From positions 6,138,001 through 6,202,000 of the forward strand of contig NZ_CP030048.1 of NCBI RefSeq assembly GCF_015291665.1: DNA of 64,000 bases, read 5' to 3'. This DNA is from Bradyrhizobium sp. CCBAU 53338. Lineage in GTDB: Bacteria > Pseudomonadota > Alphaproteobacteria > Rhizobiales > Xanthobacteraceae. How positions within the stretch are numbered: position 1 is the first letter of the stretch; each line of letters begins with the position of its first letter. The notes below the pieces were generated by a model that worked only from the letters and a program-made list of their open reading frames with translations, did not search any database and was not told the origin of the DNA. Shown in pieces: positions 26,256 to 35,104 of this stretch. Made by a program: the position numbers and the translations under genes.

Positions 26256-27064
26256 GCGAGCGCAAGCCGACGGCTTTCCCGATCCTGATGAAGAACGACA
26301 CCTGCTCGCTGATCCAGGCCGCCGATGACGTCTATCAGATCCGCTTCTCCAACCGCGCCGCCAACGCCTATCTGGTGCGCGGCTCGGCGCGCACCATCCT
26401 GATCGATGTCGGCTTGTCCTCGAACTATCCGGCGATGGTGGAGTGCCTGAACTTCGCCGGATGCCCGCCCGAGAAGATCGACATGGTGGTGCTGAGCCAC
26501 GAGCATCTCGACCACATCGGCGCGGCTTGGCACTTCAACGAGCGCCGCACCTATGTGGCCGCCCATCGGCTCGCCGCCAACAAGATCATGCTGCGCGACG
26601 ATTTCTCGATGCTGCGAAAAATGTTCAACGAGCCGAACGTGCCGATCAACATCGACATCTGGCTCGAGGAAGGCAATCTGATCGACCTCGGCAATTTCCG
26701 CTTCAACGTGATGTACACGCCGGGCCACACCTCGGCTTGCATCACGCTGTTCGACCAGGACAAGGGCCTGCTGTTCGCGGCCGACACCTTGATGCCGGGC
26801 GGCGTCATGGGCGGCGTGTTCGGCTCCGGCAGCATCGCCGACTACATCCAGTCACTGGAACGCATCAAGGGACTGAACGCGAAGATCCTGCTGTCGGGGC
26901 ATGGAAGGCTGTCCGACACGCCGCAGGAGGACGTACGCACAGCGATTGCGCGGTCGCACGGCCTGCTGGAAGACACCGCGCAATTGTTCGACGCGCTGGA
27001 CGCACGCTCGAACTTCGAGCCGATCATGCAGTCGGTGCGGGATTTGAACAAGCTGGATGACTAG
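26252..27064 (+). CDS. Metallo-beta-lactamase-fold hydrolase
   Basis: A 270-residue MBL-fold protein: the metal motif is LSHEHLDHIG (HxHxDH), followed by the later His in YTPGHTSAC and Asp in FAADTLMPGG, with a final His in LLSGHGRLS. All ligands for a dinuclear Zn or Fe site are present. The start overlaps the cNMP-binding gene, implying that cyclic-nucleotide binding might control this activity. The closest functional type cannot be read; redox-active flavodiiron-like MBL domains also have this motif set. It converges on the TPM genes. Confidence 0.88.
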   Translation: MSERKPTAFPILMKNDTCSLIQAADDVYQIRFSNRAANAYLVRGSARTILIDVGLSSNYPAMVECLNFAGCPPEKIDMVVLSHEHLDHIGAAWHFNERRTYVAAHRLAANKIMLRDDFSMLRKMFNEPNVPINIDIWLEEGNLIDLGNFRFNVMYTPGHTSACITLFDQDKGLLFAADTLMPGGVMGGVFGSGSIADYIQSLERIKGLNAKILLSGHGRLSDTPQEDVRTAIARSHGLLEDTAQLFDALDARSNFEPIMQSVRDLNKLDD

Positions 27065-27073
27065 AGGCGCAGT

Positions 27074-27103
27074 GCCCCCACGGCGTCGGCCCGGCGCGGG
27101 GGC
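27074..27103. terminator. Hairpin between convergent MBL and TPM genes
   Basis: GCCCCC (27074-27079) pairs with GGGGGC (27098-27103) around a GC-rich loop, in the 39-nt gap between stop codons. Likely bidirectional terminator; no clear T-run. Confidence 0.45.
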
Positions 27104-27601
27104 TCATATCACCACCGGCTTGTCCGGCAGCTCGTTCGGATGCCCGCGGCCCGGCGGGAAATGTTTTGCCAGCTCGCGCGACACAGCCGCGATGCCGTCG
27201 ATGACGCCGGGCTCGAACCGGCCGGCGCTGAATTCGACCTCCATCGCGCGGCAGATCGCCTCCCAGCCGGCAGCACCGACCTTCGCATCGATGCCGCGGT
27301 CGGCGACGATCTCGACGTCGCGATCTGCGAGCAGCAGGTAGATCAGCACGCCGTTGTTGTGCGCGGTATCCCAGATCCGCAAATGCGAGAACACGTCGAG
27401 CGCGCGCGCACGAGCGTGCTGATTGCGGAACAGCGGACGGCCGTCGAGCGCGCCTTCCACGACGAAGCGGACCTGGCCGGAATGCGTGGCTTCGCTTTGC
27501 TTGATCGCCTGCTCGATGCGATCGAGCACCTCCTGAGGAAACGCCTGCTTCGCGCGCCAATGGTGCTGGAGGAGATGCCTGGTGATACGCCTGATGCCCA
27601 T
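27104..27601 (-). CDS. TPM-domain protein, soluble
   Basis: A 165-residue TPM-domain protein without signal peptide: GQVRFVVEGALDG, then FSHLRIWDTAHNNGVLIYLLLADRDVEIVADRGID, the family signature. The TPM fold occurs in proteins thought to help assembly or repair of membrane complexes. It is 2 nt from the preceding larger TPM gene (27604-28488), so both are in one transcript starting with lemA. Confidence 0.88.
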   Translation of the reverse strand: MGIRRITRHLLQHHWRAKQAFPQEVLDRIEQAIKQSEATHSGQVRFVVEGALDGRPLFRNQHARARALDVFSHLRIWDTAHNNGVLIYLLLADRDVEIVADRGIDAKVGAAGWEAICRAMEVEFSAGRFEPGVIDGIAAVSRELAKHFPPGRGHPNELPDKPVVI

Positions 27602-27603
27602 GA

Positions 27604-28488
27604 TTACCAGCTCCCCGAGGCGCCGCCGCCGCCAAAGCTGCCGCCGCCCCCGCTGAAGCCGCCGCTAGATGACGATCCGCTGCTCCAGCCGCCAGACGAG
27701 GAGCCGCTCGACCATGACCCGCCGCGCGACGACCCCGTCGATGCCGGAAACAGATCGGCGATGAAGGACAGCACGAAGCCGATGATCCCGGCGAGCAATG
27801 CCAACGCGCCGGATCCGAGGATGAGCAATGCGACGAAGCCAATCACGCTACCGGTTGCGACCGAGCCGAGCAGCCGCCCCAGCAACGCACGCAAGAATCC
27901 TCCGACCACGAAGGAGGCGAACAGGACGACCGGGGCGAGCGGCCCGATGTCGTCCAGATTGGCAAAATTCACGGTGCGTGAGGGAGCCGGCAGCGGCTCG
28001 CCGTCGATGACGCGCATCATCCGCTCGGCGCCGGCCGAGATGCCGCCGGCGAAATCACCCTCTCTGAATTTCGGCGTGATGACCTCGTCGATGATCCTCC
28101 GCGAGGTGACGTCGGTGAGTGCGCCTTCGAGGCCGTAGCCGACCTCGATGCGCAAGTGCCGGTCGTTCTTGGCAACGACCAGGATCGCGCCGTCGTCGAC
28201 CTTCTTGCGGCCGATCTTCCAGGCTTCAGCCACACGGATCGAGAACTGCTCGATCGTTTCCGGGTCCGTCGTCGGCACGATCAGCACCGCGATCTGGCTG
28301 CCCTTGCGCGTCTCGAAATCGCCGAGCTCCTGCGAGAGCGCAGCGATGTCGCTGCTCGACAGCGTGCCGGTCCGGTCGACCACGCGGCCGGTGAGCTGCG
28401 GCACCGCGACGTCGGCCAAGGCGTGGACGACGAACGTGAATACAAGCGCAACAATGAGGGCAGCACGCCACCACATATTCGCTGTCAT
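27604..28488 (-). CDS. TPM-domain membrane protein with Gly/Ser-rich tail (YgcG-like)
   Basis: A 294-residue protein: signal/anchor (WWRAALIVALVFTFVVHALA), a periplasmic TPM domain (PQLTGRVVDRTGTLSSSDIAALSQ to the RRIIDEVITPKFREGDFAGG segment), two membrane helices near 195-245, and a C-terminal tail almost entirely Gly, Ser and Trp. ATG 28488 is used because the further-upstream reading frame runs through an interspersed repeat (28489-28600). LemA plus two TPM proteins is a recurrent gene set. Confidence 0.88.
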   Translation of the reverse strand: MTANMWWRAALIVALVFTFVVHALADVAVPQLTGRVVDRTGTLSSSDIAALSQELGDFETRKGSQIAVLIVPTTDPETIEQFSIRVAEAWKIGRKKVDDGAILVVAKNDRHLRIEVGYGLEGALTDVTSRRIIDEVITPKFREGDFAGGISAGAERMMRVIDGEPLPAPSRTVNFANLDDIGPLAPVVLFASFVVGGFLRALLGRLLGSVATGSVIGFVALLILGSGALALLAGIIGFVLSFIADLFPASTGSSRGGSWSSGSSSGGWSSGSSSSGGFSGGGGSFGGGGASGSW

Positions 28489-28560
28489 CGCCCGCCTCGA
28501 CCGGGCTATCCGGTATTCCAGAGGCGCCAGCGGAACACCGAAAGGCCTCGGCGTTCTTGA

Positions 28561-28580
28561 TCCCCCGCTTTCGCGGGGGA
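28561..28580. repeat. Interspersed element hairpin between lemA and TPM genes
   Basis: TCCCCCGC (28561-28568), loop TTTC, GCGGGGGA (28573-28580), followed by TGACAG. The hairpin is the end of an element running from about 28489 whose left part reads GTCATCGCCCGCCTCGACCG, a layout common in Bradyrhizobium intergenic DNA. Confidence 0.6.
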
Positions 28581-28624
28581 TGACAGCGGTGGGTGCGGTG
28601 AAGCCCATGCGTAAAACGGCGCGA

Positions 28625-29233
28625 TTACTTTGACGGCGCGGGCGCGGCGTTGAAATCGACCTTCGGCGCGGTCGAGATCTCCTTCTCGTTCTCGACCGTG
28701 AAGTTCGCCTTCGCCTTGTAGCCGAACATCATCGCGGTGAGGTTGCTCGGGAACGAGCGGATGGTGACGTTGTACTCCTGCACCGACTTGATGTAGCGGT
28801 TGCGCGCGACCGTGATGCGGTTCTCGGTCCCCTCCAGCTGCGACATCAGATCCTTGAACAGCGCGTCAGACTTGAGCTGCGGATAATTTTCGGTAACGAC
28901 AAGGAGCCGCGACAGCGCGCTGGAGAGCTCGCCCTGGGCGGCCTGGAATTTCTGGAAGGCGGCGGGATCGTTGAGCACCTCGGGCGTCGCCTGGATGCTG
29001 CCGACCTTGGCGCGGGCATTGGTGACGCCGAGCAATACGTCCTTTTCCTGCTGCGCAAAGCCCTTCACCGAGTTGACGAGGTTGGGCACGAGATCGGCGC
29101 GGCGTTGATACTGGTTCACCACCTCGGACCAGTTGGCCTTGATCTGCTCGTCCTGGCTCTGGATCGCGTTGTAGCCGCAATTGGTGAGGCTGAGCGAGGC
29201 CAGCGCCGCCAGCACGGTCAGGATCTTGCGCAT
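28625..29233 (-). CDS. lemA: LemA family lipoprotein-like protein
   Basis: A 202-residue LemA protein: N-terminal lipobox-like signal ending SLTNCGYNAIQ, then the helical LemA fold (IKANWSEVVNQYQRRADLVPNLV, TNARAKVGSI, TENYPQLKSDALFKDLMSQL and the terminal VTIRSFPSNLTAMMFGYKAKANF). ATG 29233 has GGGAG 7 nt upstream. Cysteine 20 probably becomes lipid-modified and anchored in the inner or outer membrane. It is first in the lemA-TPM-TPM group transcribed leftward. Confidence 0.92.
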   Translation of the reverse strand: MRKILTVLAALASLSLTNCGYNAIQSQDEQIKANWSEVVNQYQRRADLVPNLVNSVKGFAQQEKDVLLGVTNARAKVGSIQATPEVLNDPAAFQKFQAAQGELSSALSRLLVVTENYPQLKSDALFKDLMSQLEGTENRITVARNRYIKSVQEYNVTIRSFPSNLTAMMFGYKAKANFTVENEKEISTAPKVDFNAAPAPSK

Positions 29234-29405
29234 CAAATTTCTCCCGGTGGAATCGGGGGCAAGCTACCAGATTGCGCGCACACGGCGCCAGATATCCCGA
29301 CCGGACGGCGCGAAAAGCAGCCGGCTGACGCAAGCCCCTTGCCTAGCACCACGCGACATAGTCAACTCGAAGCAAACAAGACGAAAAGCAGCAGGGGAAC
29401 GCGCC

Positions 29406-30257
29406 ATGTCCTCGTTCGAGACCATCCTCGTGGAGCGGCCGGAGCCGGCGATTGCCAGAATAGTCATGAACCGGCCCGACGCGCGCAACGCGCAAAACCT
29501 GCAAATGACCTACGACCTCAACGCCGCCTTCGACGCGGCGGTGCAGGACGACGCGGTCAAGGTCATCATCCTCGCCGGCAACGGGCCGCATTTCTCGTCC
29601 GGCCACGATTTGCGCCCTGGCGGCAAGAACGCCGCAGGCACAGATTTTCCGCCGGTAGGAAATTGGGGCGGCTTTGCCGAGGCGAACGCCCACGGCCGCT
29701 TCGCGCGTGAGCAGGAAATATATCTCCAGATCACGCGGCGCTGGCGCAACCTCGCCAAGCCCATGATTGCGGAAGTGCACGGCAAGTGCATCGCCGGCGG
29801 CTTGATGCTGGCCTGGGCCTGCGACCTCATCGTCGCCAGCGACGATGCGCAGTTCTGTGACCCGGTCGTGACGATGGGCGTCTGCGGCGTCGAATGGTTC
29901 GTGCATCCCTGGGAACTCGGCCCCCGCAAGGCCAAGGAATTCCTGTTCACTGCCGACAGCTGGAGCGCGCAGGAGGCGCATCAGCTCGGCATGGTCAACA
30001 GGGTCGTACCGCGTGCGGAGCTGTCATCGCGCGTGCTGGAGCTGGCACGCCGAATCGCAGCAAAGCCGTCCTTCGCGCTGAAGCTGACCAAGGAAGCCGT
30101 GAACCGCTCCGTCGACGTGATGGGCCAGCCCGCAGCGATCGACCAGGCCTTCGCCCTGCATCAGCTCTGTCACGCCCACAATCTTCAGGAGTTCGGCATG
30201 GTGGTCGATCCATCCGGACTGCATCCTTCCGTGCGCAAGCCGGCGGCCGCGGAGTAA
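29406..30257 (+). CDS. Enoyl-CoA hydratase/isomerase family protein
   Basis: A 283-residue crotonase-fold enzyme: RIVMNRPDARNAQN, oxyanion-hole loops GNGPHFSSGHDL and HGKCIAGGLMLAWACDLIVAS, and PVVTMGV where hydratases carry a Glu; the usual second catalytic Glu is Val, so isomerase, dehydratase or hydrolase activity is as likely as hydration. The 25-residue insert around GKNAAGTDFPPVGNWGG is typical of some rhizobial members. ATG 29406 is preceded by AGGGGAA. It is 5 nt before the acyl-CoA dehydrogenase pair and belongs with them to a beta-oxidation-like cluster. Confidence 0.92.
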   Translation: MSSFETILVERPEPAIARIVMNRPDARNAQNLQMTYDLNAAFDAAVQDDAVKVIILAGNGPHFSSGHDLRPGGKNAAGTDFPPVGNWGGFAEANAHGRFAREQEIYLQITRRWRNLAKPMIAEVHGKCIAGGLMLAWACDLIVASDDAQFCDPVVTMGVCGVEWFVHPWELGPRKAKEFLFTADSWSAQEAHQLGMVNRVVPRAELSSRVLELARRIAAKPSFALKLTKEAVNRSVDVMGQPAAIDQAFALHQLCHAHNLQEFGMVVDPSGLHPSVRKPAAAE

Positions 30258-30262
30258 ACGCC

Positions 30263-31411
30263 ATGGATCTCAATCTCACCGACGAGCAACGGCTGCTGCG
30301 CGAAAGCGCGGAGCGCTTCGTGGCCGAGAGCTACGATGCCGACCACCGCCGCAAGACCGCCAATGATCCACTCGGCTTCAGCCCTGATGTGTGGAAGCAG
30401 TTTGCGGATCTCGGCTGGCTGGCGCTGCCGATTCCGGAGGAGTTCGACGGCCTCGGCGGCGGGCCGGTTGAGATCGGCATCCTGATGGAAGCGTTTGGGC
30501 GCGGGTTGGTGTCCGAGCCGTATGTCGCGACGGTCGTGCTGGGCGCAGCGCTGATCGAGCGATGCGGCAGCACGGCGCAGAAGCAGGCGAGCCTGCCCGA
30601 AATTGCCGACGGATCATTGAAGGTTGCGTTCGCGCATTCCGAGCGTGCAGCGCGGTTCGATCTCGCCAAGGTCGCGACGTCAGCGACCAAGACGGCGCAA
30701 GGCTGGCGTCTTTCCGGCAGCAAGGTCGCCGTGCTCGATGGCCATGCCGCTGACGAGATCATCGTCTCCGCGCATCTGCACGACCATCAGGGACCGTCGG
30801 GGCGGATCGGCCTGTTTCTGGTGTCGGCAACGGCCCAAGGGTTGTCGATCTCGGATTATCCGCGCCTCGGCGGCGGGCGGGCTTGCAACATCGAACTCGC
30901 CGACGTGCAGCTGCCGGCAGATGCCCTGCTCGGTGACGGAAAGGACGCGCTGCCGGCAATCGAATGGGCGGTCGATCGCGCCATGGCTGCGCTCGGGGCG
31001 GAAGCCGTCGGCATCATGCAGACGCTGCTCGATACCACGCTCGAGTACACCAGGATCCGAAAGCAATTCGGCCGGCCGCTCTCCGCCAACCAGGTGATCC
31101 GCCACCGCCTCGCCGACATGGCGATCCAGGTCGACGAAGCCCGTTCGATGGCGCTGCGTGCCGCGCTGAAGGCCGACAGCGCGCCGATGGAACGTGCTCG
31201 CACAGCTTCGGCTGCGAAGGCGAAGATCGGCAAATGCGCCCGCTTCGTCGGCGAGCAGTCGATCCAGCTTCACGGCGGCATGGGCGTTACCGAGGAGCTC
31301 GAGGTCGGCGCCTATTTCAAGCGGCTGGTCGCCTTCGAGACACTGTTCGGCGGCACCGCGCACCATTATGCCCGCCACGCCCAGCTTGACCGCACCATCA
31401 AAGCTGCCTGA
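30263..31411 (+). CDS. Acyl-CoA dehydrogenase, small-subunit (PimD-like)
   Basis: A 382-residue acyl-CoA dehydrogenase: LTDEQRLLRESAERFV at the start, KQFGRPLSANQVIRHRLADM and the SIQLHGGMGVTEELEVGAYFKRL segment. The EGT/catalytic-Glu position reads LFGGTAHH. It is followed after 15 nt by a second dehydrogenase gene. Adjacent unequal pairs of this kind form heterodimers in the pimeloyl-CoA dehydrogenase (PimC/PimD) and steroid systems. The start ATG at 30263 is 5 nt beyond the hydratase stop; longer upstream starts would overlap that gene. Confidence 0.9.
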   Translation: MDLNLTDEQRLLRESAERFVAESYDADHRRKTANDPLGFSPDVWKQFADLGWLALPIPEEFDGLGGGPVEIGILMEAFGRGLVSEPYVATVVLGAALIERCGSTAQKQASLPEIADGSLKVAFAHSERAARFDLAKVATSATKTAQGWRLSGSKVAVLDGHAADEIIVSAHLHDHQGPSGRIGLFLVSATAQGLSISDYPRLGGGRACNIELADVQLPADALLGDGKDALPAIEWAVDRAMAALGAEAVGIMQTLLDTTLEYTRIRKQFGRPLSANQVIRHRLADMAIQVDEARSMALRAALKADSAPMERARTASAAKAKIGKCARFVGEQSIQLHGGMGVTEELEVGAYFKRLVAFETLFGGTAHHYARHAQLDRTIKAA

Positions 31412-31426
31412 CACAAGGAGCGCATC

Positions 31427-32623
31427 ATGGACCTCTCGTTCAATGCCGAGGAGCGCGCCTTCCAGAGCGAGGTGCGGAGCTTCATCGCCAAGAATCTCAC
31501 CGAGGATATGAAGCGCGCCACTGCGCTGACGCCGTCGGTGTTCTCCGATCCCGACATCGGCATGGCCTGGCAGCGCGCCTTGCACGGCCGCGGCTGGGGC
31601 GCTCCGGGCTGGCCGGTCGATCATGGCGGCCCCGACTGGACGCCGGCGCAGCGCTGGATCTTCGAGAGCGAATGCGCGCGGGCCGGCGTGCCCAATGTGA
31701 ACGTGATGGGCGTGAAGATGGTCGGCCCCGTCATCATCGGTTTCGGCTCGCCGGAGCAGAAGAATTTCTATCTGCCGCGGATTCTCTCTGGCGAGGATTA
31801 TTGGTGCCAGGGCTATTCCGAGCCGGGGTCCGGCTCCGACCTCTCCTCGCTGAAGACCCGCGCGGTGCGCGACGGCGACGACTACATCATCAACGGCACC
31901 AAGATCTGGACCACGCACGCCCATCACGCCAACCGCATGTTCGCGCTTGTGCGCACCAGCGACGGACCGCGGCAGCAGGACGGCATCAGCTTCATCCTGA
32001 TCGACATGGCGACGCCGGGCATCACCACGCGCCCGATCCTCACCATCGGCGGCGACCACGAGGTCAACCAGGTCTTCTTCGACGACGTGCGCGTGCCCGT
32101 GGCCAACCGCGTCGGCGACGAAGGCAAGGGCTGGACCTACGGCAAATATCTGCTCGAGTTCGAACGTGGCTCCGGCATCGCGTCAGCCAAGCTGCGCGAG
32201 GGACTCCGAGCGATCACCGAACTCGCGGAGTCCGATCTGACGGGACGCGCCATCGACAGCCCCGATATCGCCGCGCGCATCTCCGAGGTCGAGGTCGACA
32301 TCGACGCGCTTGAAATGACCGAGCTGCGCGTGCTCTCGGCGCTGCAGACAGGGCAAAATCCCGGCGCGGTGTCGTCGATCCTGAAGCTGCGCAACAGCGA
32401 GATCCGGCAGGCCGTGACGCGGTTAGGGGTCGACGTCATCGGCCACGACGCACTCGCGGTCGAGCCGATGCGCCCGCTCTACAAGCTCAACCACGAGCCG
32501 GCGCTGCCTGAGGACATGCTGACGGTCGTGCCGGAATATCTCAACGGCCGCGCCTACACGATCTTCGGCGGCACGTCGGAGATCCAGCGCGATATCATTG
32601 CGAAGATGATGCTGGGGATCTGA
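31427..32623 (+). CDS. Acyl-CoA dehydrogenase, large-subunit (PimC-like)
   Basis: A 398-residue dehydrogenase: QGYSEPGSGSDLSSLKTRA is the FAD/substrate loop, then IWTTHAHHANRMFALVRTS, a long C-terminal bundle and YTIFGGTSEIQRDIIAKMM. Its large, bulky middle (GRGWGAPGWPVDHGG) is typical of the PimC-like group active on long or dicarboxylic acyl-CoAs. Together with the preceding gene it probably makes a heteromeric enzyme, with the hydratase-like gene supplying the next step. Convergent to the molybdenum hydroxylase gene. Confidence 0.9.
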   Translation: MDLSFNAEERAFQSEVRSFIAKNLTEDMKRATALTPSVFSDPDIGMAWQRALHGRGWGAPGWPVDHGGPDWTPAQRWIFESECARAGVPNVNVMGVKMVGPVIIGFGSPEQKNFYLPRILSGEDYWCQGYSEPGSGSDLSSLKTRAVRDGDDYIINGTKIWTTHAHHANRMFALVRTSDGPRQQDGISFILIDMATPGITTRPILTIGGDHEVNQVFFDDVRVPVANRVGDEGKGWTYGKYLLEFERGSGIASAKLREGLRAITELAESDLTGRAIDSPDIAARISEVEVDIDALEMTELRVLSALQTGQNPGAVSSILKLRNSEIRQAVTRLGVDVIGHDALAVEPMRPLYKLNHEPALPEDMLTVVPEYLNGRAYTIFGGTSEIQRDIIAKMMLGI

Positions 32624-32668
32624 GGGGGACGGCGCCACACGTTCCGCCGTCGTCCCGGACAAGCGCGC

Positions 32669-34993
32669 TTAGCCCGCCACCTTCGCGTCCCTGATCGCCT
32701 TCCAGATCTTCTGCGGCGTCAGCGGCGTATTCAGCTGGCTGATACCGAGCTCGGCGAGCGCATCCATCACGCCGTTGGTGACGCAGGGCGGCCCACCGAT
32801 GGCACCGGATTCACCGCAGCCCTTGGCACCCAACGGATTGGTGCGGCAAGGCGCGGAATCGTCCAGCGTCACGACAATGGGCGGCACATCGTCGGCGCGC
32901 GGGATGCAGTAGTCCTGGTAGCTTGCCGTCAGAAGCTGACCGTCGGCATCGTAGGACACGCCCTCGTACAGCGCCTGGCCGATGCCCTGCGCGACGCCGC
33001 CATGGATCTGCCCCGTCACCAGCATCGGGTTCACGGCGACGCCGACGTCGTCGACGGTGGTGTAGCGCACGACCTTTGATACGCCAGTCTCCGGATCGAT
33101 CTCGACCTCGCAGATATGCGTGCCGTTCGGCCAACTGGGACCATCAACCTCGCCCTCGGAATCGACGCTGAGCTTGGCGCCAGCCTCCTTCTCGGCGATG
33201 TCGAACAGGCTGATGCGGCGATCGGTGCCGACCACGGTGAGCATGCCGCCCTGATATTCGATGTCCTCGACCGAGGTCTCCAGCACATTCGCCGCCTTCT
33301 CGCGCGCCTTCTGGATCAGATCGTTCGAGGAGACCGCGACCGCGGTACCGCCGACGAACAACGAGCGCGAACCGACGCTGCCGAAACCCATGGCGAGATC
33401 GGTGTCACCTTGGACGACGTCGATCTTGTCCATGGGGATGCCGAGCGTGTCGGAGATCATCTGGGTGTAGGTGGTCTGCAGCCCCTGCCCCATCGCCATG
33501 GTGCCGGAATGCAAGATGACGCGGCCCTGCGAGGTGGCGTGCAGGCTGACCTTCTCGGTGTGGGCGCGACCGCCGGTCCATTCGATGTAGGAGGTGAGCC
33601 CGCGGCCGTAGAGCAGGCCCTTCTTCTTCGCCGCCTTCTTGCGCGCGGCAAAACCGTCCCAGTCGGCGAGCGTCACCGCACGGTCGAGCATGTGTGCGAA
33701 GGCGCCGGAATCGTACACCTGCCCCGCGGCATTCGTGTAGGGCAGCTGCGCCGGCTTGATGTAGTTCGCCTTGCGGATCGCGCGCGGATCCATGCCGATC
33801 TTGCGTGCAGCGGCGTCGAACAGACGCTCGACGATGAAGACCGCCTCGGGGCGGCCCGCGCCGCGGTAGGCGCCGACCGGTGCGGTGTGGGTCATCACCG
33901 ACTTGATCTCGAAATGCACCAGCGGCAAATCGTAGACGCCGGTCTGCACGAACGGCCCGAGCACCAGCGGAATGATGTTGGCCGCGCCCGAGGAGTACGC
34001 GCCGGTGCAGCCGATCGAGGTGACGCGATAGGCCAGCACCTTGCCCTTCTCGTCCAGAGCAAAGGATGCGGTCGAGGTGAGATCGCGGCCATGGGTGCCG
34101 CCGACGAACTCGTCGGTGCGATCGCCGCGCCAGCGGATCTTCTTGTTCAGCTTGGTCGCGACATAGGCGACGATGCCGTCTTCCGGATAGAGATTGGTCT
34201 TCTGCCCAAAGCCGCCGCCGATGTCGCCGACCAGCACGCGCACGCTGTCCTTGGGACGCTTCAATACGGCTTCCGCCAGCACATCGCGGGTCGAGGCCGG
34301 GGTCTGCGACTGCACATGCAGGAGGAGCCGGCCGGTCTTCTTGTCGATCTCGGCGATGGTCGAGCGCGGCTCCATGGCCGAGGGCACAAGGCGCTGGCTG
34401 ACGAGATCGAGCTCGACGGTATGCGCGGCCTTGGCGAAGGCCTCGTCCACCTTGGCGGCATCGCCATAGCTCATCGCGCCGACGATGTTGTCGGGCGCCT
34501 CCGGCCATACCACCGGCGCACCGGGCTTCACGGCCTCGACCGGATCGACCACCGCGGGCTGCACGTCGTACTCGACCACGATCACTTCGGCCGCGCTCTG
34601 GGCCTCTGCGCGCGACGAAGCCACCACCGCAGCCACCGCTTCGCCGGTGTAACGCACGACCTCATGAGCGAGCAACCGGCGCGGCGGCACCGTCATCGGC
34701 TTGCCGTCGGGGCGCTTGAAGATGCTCAGCGTCGGGATGCTGCCGACGTCGTCCTTGATCAGGTCGGCTCCGGTATAGATCGCGGTGACGCCGGGCATCG
34801 ATGCCGCTGCGCTGGTGTCGATCGAGACGATCTTCGCGTGCGCATGCGGCGAGCGCAGCACGTGCAACCACAGCGCGCCGTCCTCCGGCATGTCGTCGAT
34901 GAATTGCCCCTTCCCGGTGAGCAGCCGCTGGTCTTCCAAACGCTTGACGGGCCGACCCGCTCCGAAACGCAAACTGCCGGGAAGAATGTTCAT
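32669..34993 (-). CDS. Xanthine dehydrogenase-family molybdopterin subunit (CoxL form II / aldehyde oxidase type)
   Basis: A 774-residue molybdenum hydroxylase large subunit: GRPVKRLEDQRLLTGKGQFIDD start, GDIGGGFGQKTNLYPED, the active-site loop VGAYRGAGRPEA (AYRGAGR rather than the AYxCSFR loop of true CO dehydrogenase), MAMGQGLQTTYTQM, and the catalytic Glu in GAKGCGESGAIGG. The medium (FAD) and small (2Fe-2S) subunits that it normally needs are not encoded next to it, so they must lie elsewhere or this protein works with partners from another locus. Substrate (aldehyde, purine or other heterocycle) is unknown. Confidence 0.9.
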   Translation of the reverse strand: MNILPGSLRFGAGRPVKRLEDQRLLTGKGQFIDDMPEDGALWLHVLRSPHAHAKIVSIDTSAAASMPGVTAIYTGADLIKDDVGSIPTLSIFKRPDGKPMTVPPRRLLAHEVVRYTGEAVAAVVASSRAEAQSAAEVIVVEYDVQPAVVDPVEAVKPGAPVVWPEAPDNIVGAMSYGDAAKVDEAFAKAAHTVELDLVSQRLVPSAMEPRSTIAEIDKKTGRLLLHVQSQTPASTRDVLAEAVLKRPKDSVRVLVGDIGGGFGQKTNLYPEDGIVAYVATKLNKKIRWRGDRTDEFVGGTHGRDLTSTASFALDEKGKVLAYRVTSIGCTGAYSSGAANIIPLVLGPFVQTGVYDLPLVHFEIKSVMTHTAPVGAYRGAGRPEAVFIVERLFDAAARKIGMDPRAIRKANYIKPAQLPYTNAAGQVYDSGAFAHMLDRAVTLADWDGFAARKKAAKKKGLLYGRGLTSYIEWTGGRAHTEKVSLHATSQGRVILHSGTMAMGQGLQTTYTQMISDTLGIPMDKIDVVQGDTDLAMGFGSVGSRSLFVGGTAVAVSSNDLIQKAREKAANVLETSVEDIEYQGGMLTVVGTDRRISLFDIAEKEAGAKLSVDSEGEVDGPSWPNGTHICEVEIDPETGVSKVVRYTTVDDVGVAVNPMLVTGQIHGGVAQGIGQALYEGVSYDADGQLLTASYQDYCIPRADDVPPIVVTLDDSAPCRTNPLGAKGCGESGAIGGPPCVTNGVMDALAELGISQLNTPLTPQKIWKAIRDAKVAG

Positions 34994-35104
34994 TCCTTAG
35001 GTCCTCTAAGCCTCAAAGTGCGGGCGCCTTTTAGCGGATCGAGACAGGCGAGACCAGCCGCGGTTTTGGGCGGAAATGCCGCGCTTTCGGCATAATAAGA
35101 GCGC

